Assembly: GCA_913009835.1 (NCBI GenBank) | Contig: CAJVXH010000015.1 | Location: forward strand, 1 to 34,027 | Source: an uncultured bacterium | GTDB taxonomy: Bacteria > Electryoneota > Electryoneia > Electryoneales > Electryoneaceae | DNA: 34,027 nt | Direction: 5' to 3' | In this document: one piece after another, positions 29,263 to 34,027 of the stretch | How the letters are laid out: each line of letters starts with the position of its first letter | Position numbering within the stretch: position 1 is the stretch's first letter | The notes under the pieces: generated by a model | Databases searched by the model: none | The model's input: the letters and a program-made list of their open reading frames with translations, nothing else | Told to the model about the DNA's origin: nothing | Translations under genes and position numbers: made by a program

Positions 29263-30096
29263 TTAACCCACTAGCTGGGCAATCATCTGCGGAACCTGGT
29301 TAGCCTGCGCAAGCACAGAAACACCAGTCTGCATCAGAATCTGTGCACGCACGAAGTCGCTCATCTCACGGGCAATGTCAGCATCGCGAATCTCAGATTC
29401 TGAAGCCGTCGCATTCTCACGACCAATCTGAAGATTCTGAATGGTTCCCTGAAGACGATTCACGAATGCACCAATTCGAGTACGTTCTCCATCCTTGACT
29501 TCAATCGCGGAGTCAAGATTGAGAATCGCTCTCTGTGCAAGTGCCGTGTCCGTCAAAGCCAAAGAGTCAACACCGAGTGCGGGAGCTGTCATGTCCTGCA
29601 TCTGGACGTAATAGTAGTCATCAAGCGCAGTATTGAAGGTTCCAATGTGGAACTTGATACCCGTGCCTGAAAGACTGCCGTTCAGCAGATACAGACCGTT
29701 GTAGTTGGTGGTGTTGGCAATTCGCGTCAGCTCACTGACCAACTGCTGGAATTCCACGTTCAGGTATGAACGGTCTTCCGAAGTCAATGCACCGTTGCTG
29801 GCCTGGATCGCAAGCGCACGCATACGTACCAGCTTGTCATCCATCACCGCCAACGCACCTTCCGCCGTTGCTAACAGGTTGACATTGTAGTTCGCGTTCC
29901 GCTCTGCCATGTCCATTGATTCGATCTGGGCACGGAAACGCTCACTGACCGCCAGACCGGCCGGGTCATCCCACGCATAATTCACGCGAAGACCAGAACT
30001 CAAACGCTGGATAGCAACATTCAGGTTGCCTTGCGTGTTGTTCAGGTTCCTCTGCGCAGTCATGGAGAGGATGTTGTGGTTAATCCTTGTACTCAT
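29263..30096 (-). CDS. flagellin (copy B)
   Basis: Same signatures as copy A; C-terminal RDADIAREMSDFVRAQILMQTGVSVLAQANQVPQMIAQLVG. Confidence 0.97.
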   Translation of the reverse strand: MSTRINHNILSMTAQRNLNNTQGNLNVAIQRLSSGLRVNYAWDDPAGLAVSERFRAQIESMDMAERNANYNVNLLATAEGALAVMDDKLVRMRALAIQASNGALTSEDRSYLNVEFQQLVSELTRIANTTNYNGLYLLNGSLSGTGIKFHIGTFNTALDDYYYVQMQDMTAPALGVDSLALTDTALAQRAILNLDSAIEVKDGERTRIGAFVNRLQGTIQNLQIGRENATASESEIRDADIAREMSDFVRAQILMQTGVSVLAQANQVPQMIAQLVG

Positions 30097-30201
30097 TGTC
30101 GGGCTCCTCCTGCGAGTCGGGCCTGGTAATGCGGCCCTGTTCTAGGTACAGCCATCCGGCCTGGGGAGTTGGGACGACTGCCCTTTTACTGTTCATCACT
30201 C

Positions 30202-30229
30202 ATATCGGAATCCTGAACCACAAACTTTA
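30202..30229 (-). promoter_or_regulatory. putative sigma-28 (FliA) flagellar promoter upstream of flagellin B
   Basis: Minus strand reads TAAAGTTT-N12-TCCGATAT versus consensus TAAAGTTT-N11-GCCGATAA. Confidence 0.6.
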
Positions 30230-30617
30230 ACTCTCGCTCCTCATCCACTTTAACTTTCCTTCAAGATGCCACAAATATACACCGCTATCCTGCTGTTATT
30301 ACACATTTTGGGATCGACTAAAGGTAAAGCTGATCCGCCTCTCCCCTGTCTCTGTTCGGGTAACAACACTCCATCTCCTCACCTGCTTCCGCCTGGACTC
30401 ATGCGAAACATAGCTAATAGCTGAGGATTGAGAGCTCCTCTTCAGCGCATTGATAGATAGTGCAAAAACGCCCGGCAAGCAGGACGTGCTTCAAATATCC
30501 GGAAACGTGAAGTAAGAACTTGAAGTTTTCCGGAAGCATTGAGTGACAGGCTTCTGGACTTCTTGTTCAAGTTCGATCAACTGTTACTGGAAGTCTGGTT
30601 TGAAACCTTGGAGACAA

Positions 30618-30643
30618 GCAAAAAACCCGACAGGAGCCGGGTT
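30618..30643 (-). terminator. terminator-like hairpin (minus strand)
   Basis: Minus strand AACCCG...CGGGTT followed by T-rich GGGTTTTTTGC. Confidence 0.6.
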
Positions 30644-30701
30644 GAGATATGAGATTGTAAACTCGCCAACCATAACGAATGCGAAGTGCACACGGTTAAC
30701 G

Positions 30702-30724
30702 AAAAAAGCGCCCCCAGAGGGCAC
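30702..30724 (-). terminator. Rho-independent terminator downstream of the SelW-like gene
   Basis: Minus strand GTGCCC-TCTGG-GGGCGC-TTTTTT, about 36 nt after the TGA stop at 30762-30760. Confidence 0.8.
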
Positions 30725-30759
30725 CGATTATGGATATGTTGAAATGGAGTGAAGAAACG

Positions 30760-30990
30760 TCAGTCTAATAGCTTATCTGCACTCTCAAGTACTTCCGAGT
30801 CTTCTGGGAAACGGCCTGCCTGATCCTTGGAAAACAACAGAGTACCATTAAGCGTCACATCAAAGACACCATTGCTGCCACGTATCAGGTCTACCTTTGA
30901 TCCCACGTACCGCTTTTCTAAAATGACCGCCAACCTGGCGGCGCGAGGCTCGTAGTTTCAAACAACACAATACTGAATAGTGAATTTCAT
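30760..30990 (-). CDS. SelW/Rdx-family selenoprotein with in-frame UGA (Sec) codon 11
   Basis: Minus-strand read-through translation: MKFTIQYCVVUNYEPRAARLAVILEKRYVGSKVDLIRGSNGVFDVTLNGTLLFSKDQAGRFPEDSEVLESADKLLD*. Matches the Rdx pattern CxxU-[GN]Y-xPRAxxL...GsnGVFdVtlnG..lFSK...GRFPE; U is TGA at 30960-30958. Confidence 0.88.
30927..30941 (-). promoter_or_regulatory. candidate bacterial SECIS apical stem-loop
   Basis: Minus strand CCGCC-AGGTT-GGCGG, starting 16 nt 3' of the TGA; G in the first two loop positions. Confidence 0.7.
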
Positions 30991-31361
30991 TTCACATCAC
31001 CAGGCTTCTTGTTATTACCAGACCCTTTGGCCTGTAGCTCATCAAGTGGGGTTTGAAGAGCTTCCTTTATCCTGCGACCAGGACGGAAATGGGTCTTCCT
31101 TCGCGCTGGGATGAAAATCTCTTTCTCCGGATTTCTCGGATTGCGTGCCTTTGGCTTGGCCGCCGTGTTTTTCACCTGCAACACACCAAAATCGCGGATC
31201 TCGATGCGACATTCGCCAAGAGTCTCAACGATCATGTTACGCATCGAGGTAAATGTGGCGTCAACAATCGGTGCCACTACCTTCGGATCCAGTTTAGTCC
31301 TCTTGGCTACCATTTCAACCACGTCGCGCTTGATAAATGTTCGAGGTCGTTGGTTACTCAT
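30987..31361 (-). CDS. HU/IHF-family DNA-binding protein
   Basis: RTFIKRDVVEMVAKRTKLDPKVVAPIVDATFTSMRNMIVE, IEIRDFGVLQVKNTAAKPKARNPRN; TGA overlaps the ATG of the SelW-like gene. Confidence 0.93.
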   Translation of the reverse strand: MSNQRPRTFIKRDVVEMVAKRTKLDPKVVAPIVDATFTSMRNMIVETLGECRIEIRDFGVLQVKNTAAKPKARNPRNPEKEIFIPARRKTHFRPGRRIKEALQTPLDELQAKGSGNNKKPGDVK

Positions 31362-31435
31362 TTCACCTGTCTCGCCGTTGGCTAGGAAAATTGTTTCGTG
31401 ATGTGCTAAAGTAGGAATTACAACAACCTATGTAA

Positions 31436-31451
31436 AGTGATCAAGGTCACA
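31436..31451. promoter_or_regulatory. putative Crp-type operator
   Basis: AGTGA-TCAAGG-TCACA versus TGTGA-N6-TCACA, in the divergent HU / GlmU-like intergenic region. Confidence 0.45.
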
Positions 31452-31545
31452 TATACACAGAGTCGGGAACATTGGAGTAAGCAACAGACATTGACGACTC
31501 CCCAACTGAACCGTACCTTGAACCCGCCTAACATGGAGCTGTTCG

Positions 31546-32820
31546 ATGAAGCAGATACCTCTGATTCTCTTTGAAGATCCCGGATACCAACGCTTTGGAC
31601 CCCTGACCTCTATAAGACCGGTTTGGGATCTACTTATCGGCTTTGAAACCATCGGCGATCGCATCGCCAGACGCCTCGATATACAGCCCTACTCATGGAT
31701 TCCACGAAAAGACCTGCGGGATATTGTCAAAGAACAAAGGGGAGCGCGGGCCACAAATCTTCCCACCAGAGGGGACGTTTTCCTCGTAAATGGACGGGCA
31801 ATCGGTGATATTCCCAAGGAAGGTCTCAACGAAAACTCGCCATACATAATCTTGACTGACGGACCGGATGTTGTGGCGACGAGAGTACCAGCGGTTGTCG
31901 CGAGACGCTGGCTCAAGCTCCCGAATCACAACCCCGCAGACTTCTCCGCACAAATGCTCATCACCATCTGGAACCAGGAACTGGGCACCCCGGAAATCGA
32001 GATCCGGGAATTAAAAAACGCTCTCGCCTGGTGGCCATGGGACTTGCTCAAACAGCAGGATGTAGTCATACGAACAGCTCTCTCGCGTGTCGGAGACGCT
32101 CAAATTAAAGGCGAAGTGCACACCTCCACAATCCTGGTGGAAGAGACCAGCATCCACGTCGAAAAGGGTGCAACTGTTGGAGCAGGAGCCATCCTGGACG
32201 CCAGCGATGGTCCCATCATGATCATGGAGGGGGTTCGAGTCATGCCCGGGGCGATCATCATCGGCCCGGTAGTCATCGGCCCGAATAGCACCATTAACGC
32301 TGGAGCAAAACTGTACGGTCCCCTGTCCATCGGACCAGCCTGCAAGCTCGGTGGTGAAATATCGTCATCCATATTCATCGGCTACTCAAACAAACAACAT
32401 GACGGTTACATCGGAAATTCCATCATTGGCGAATGGGTCAACCTGGGTGCTGACACCAACAACAGCGATCTGAAGAACAATTATTCGAACGTGAAAGTCA
32501 CCTTACACGGCGAACAGATCGACACCGGCAACGCTCATTTCGGATGTCTCATCGGCGATCACGTGAAAACCGCCATCAACACCCAGCTTAACACCGGTTC
32601 GGTTATCGGCGTTGGTTGCAACCTCTTCGGCGCTGGATTTCCGCCAACCACCATCGGTGCCTTCCGCTGGGGTGGCGAGGATAATTTCGAAATGTATGAT
32701 CTGAAGCGTTTCCTCAGCACCGCAGCCGTTGTCATGAAACGCCGAGAACGGGAACTCACTCCGTCCATGGCATTCCTGCTGAGCAAGCTGCACGCTCTGG
32801 CATTGAGTGGCGCGGAATAG
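31546..32820 (+). CDS. GlmU-family sugar-nucleotidyltransferase-like protein with left-handed beta-helix (hexapeptide) domain
   Basis: IPLILFEDPGYQRFGPLTSIRPVWDLLIGFETIGDRI N-terminus and hexapeptide repeats (VMPGAIIIGPVVIGPNSTINAGAKLYGPLSIGPACKLGGEI). Confidence 0.85.
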   Translation: MKQIPLILFEDPGYQRFGPLTSIRPVWDLLIGFETIGDRIARRLDIQPYSWIPRKDLRDIVKEQRGARATNLPTRGDVFLVNGRAIGDIPKEGLNENSPYIILTDGPDVVATRVPAVVARRWLKLPNHNPADFSAQMLITIWNQELGTPEIEIRELKNALAWWPWDLLKQQDVVIRTALSRVGDAQIKGEVHTSTILVEETSIHVEKGATVGAGAILDASDGPIMIMEGVRVMPGAIIIGPVVIGPNSTINAGAKLYGPLSIGPACKLGGEISSSIFIGYSNKQHDGYIGNSIIGEWVNLGADTNNSDLKNNYSNVKVTLHGEQIDTGNAHFGCLIGDHVKTAINTQLNTGSVIGVGCNLFGAGFPPTTIGAFRWGGEDNFEMYDLKRFLSTAAVVMKRRERELTPSMAFLLSKLHALALSGAE

Positions 32821-32866
32821 GCAACATAGAGAAACTGTTGGGTTTACTCGAAACTGTTACCAAATC

Positions 32867-32895
32867 GTCATCCTGAACGCTTTTGTGAAGGATCT
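32867..32895 (+). repeat. copy of the GTCATCCTGAACG...GTGAAGGATCT intergenic repeat family
   Basis: GTCATCCTGAACGCTTTTGTGAAGGATCT, followed by CGGTGTTGAT as in other copies. Confidence 0.85.
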
Positions 32896-32966
32896 CGGTG
32901 TTGATGTTGTCTTTTAACTTGGGTTTTGAGCCCATAGCCGGTTGACGTGATGAAAAAGGGGAATGC

Positions 32967-33857
32967 GTGAACATCGCCGCTGGAAAACTGACTCGCTGGA
33001 TTCTCATCGGACTGGGCGCAGGGGTAATCGTCGGCCTGATCCAGTTCTTCGCCTTACCTACAGACGTCAACGAAAACATCATCAAATGGGTGCATAACCC
33101 GCTCGGGCAGATATTCCTAAACGCCATCCGCTTAATGGTCGTACCGCTCGTCCTCGTTTCACTGACACTTGGCACTGCTGCCATCGGTGATCTGAGCAAG
33201 CTCGGACGTATCGGCGGTAAGACAATGGCTATCTACCTCACAACTACCGCCATCGCCATCTCCATCGGCTTCCTGCTGGCTACCACGGTTCAACCCGGAA
33301 AAGGCCTCAGCATCCCCGTCAACGGCGATTTCACCGGCGGCGAATCACCATTCGTAATGGACATCTTCGTCGACATCGTGCCCACAAACCCATTCGCCTC
33401 TATGGCCGATGGAAACATGCTGCAAATCATCTTCTTCGCCATCCTGGCCGGTCTGGCAATCGCCATGATCGGGAAGAAAGCTGATCCGGTCGTCCGTGGA
33501 CTGAAATCACTCGATCAGATTATCCAGGCGATGGTGGTGATGATCATGTGGTATGCCCCCATCGGCGTGTTCGGACTTATCGCAAAAGTTGTCGCAGGCG
33601 AAGGCTTCGCGGTCTTCGTCCCCTTGCTCAAATACATGTTCTGTGTGCTGGGAGCGCTCGGCATACACGGACTGGTCATCTACCCCCTGTACCTGTTTGT
33701 GTTCGCCAGGTTGAACCCCTGGCGCTTCTACGCCAACATCTGGCCCGCTATGCTGGTCGCCTTCTCAACCAGCTCCTCAAACGCCACCCTACCAGTCACC
33801 ATGAACGTCGCCGGAACCCGTCTGGGCGCGAAGGAGAGTGTCTATTCCTTCACCCTC
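32967..33857 (+). CDS. dicarboxylate/amino acid:cation symporter (DAACS/SLC1-like), 3'-truncated by adapter
   Basis: NPLGQIFLNAIRLMVVPLVLVSLTLGTAAIGDLSKLGRIGGKT, VPTNPFASMADGNMLQIIFFAIL, AFSTSSSNATLPVTM. Confidence 0.95.
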
Positions 33858-33915
33858 AGATCGGAAGAGCGTCGTGTAGGGAAAGAGTGTAGATCTCGGT
33901 GGTCGCCGTATCATT
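33858..33915 (+). other. Illumina P5 adapter reverse complement (non-genomic)
   Basis: AGATCGGAAGAGCGTCGTGTAGGGAAAGAGTGTAGATCTCGGTGGTCGCCGTATCATT, full-length match as I know the adapter. Confidence 0.99.
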
Positions 33916-34027
33916 AAAAAAAAAAAAAAGCAAAAATAAAAAAAAATCATAATCTTCTCTTTACAATAAATTCAAGCTCTATATCACTCGCAGCACGATA
34001 TTACTAGTTGGCAGGCATCGACCTTGG
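33916..34027 (+). other. poly-A and AT-rich post-adapter tail (sequencing artefact)
   Basis: 14-nt A run directly after the adapter, then AT-rich sequence with no coding or repeat signal. Confidence 0.9.

Noticed and set aside
30543-30752. 69-aa plus-strand ORF
   Set aside because: Lies over two minus-strand terminator hairpins with no recognisable domain.
30760-30990. SelW-like frame as a simple nonsense pseudogene
   Set aside because: The stop falls exactly on the conserved redox Cys/Sec position, the rest of the frame is intact, and a SECIS-like hairpin and terminator are present; a selenoprotein is the better explanation, pending genome checks.

Overview
The window is a bacterial (probably metagenomic) contig. 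Both ends are untrimmed Illumina P5 adapter: about 1-44 and 33858-33915, the latter followed by poly-A and non-genomic tail. Between them are about 33 densely packed genes. They include a minus-strand meaB/crp/manC cluster and a compact methyltransferase-bshC-bshB1-bshA (bacillithiol) operon. There is also a phosphomannomutase/phosphoglucomutase, an hpnC-hpnD squalene-synthase-like pair, enolase, FtsB/DivIC-like, M23, SPOR, Dus, and two flagellins flanking a MerR regulator. HU, a GlmU-like protein and a truncated DAACS transporter complete the set. The most notable observation is a gene absent from the ORF track. Minus strand 30990..30760, read through one in-frame TGA, encodes a 76-aa SelW/Rdx-family protein with a CVVU redox motif. 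It has a bacterial-SECIS-like hairpin just downstream of the TGA, an ATGA overlap with the upstream HU gene, and a terminator just after the stop codon. The second main observation is a dispersed non-coding element of about 245 bp, present twice in opposite orientations. It has terminal inverted repeats, a 99-nt core matching at 96/99, and a hairpin with two compensatory base-pair changes between copies. A separate GTCATCCTGAACGAAGTGAAGGATCT repeat family occurs with several local tandem expansions. All calls were made by reading the sequence; no database search was run.
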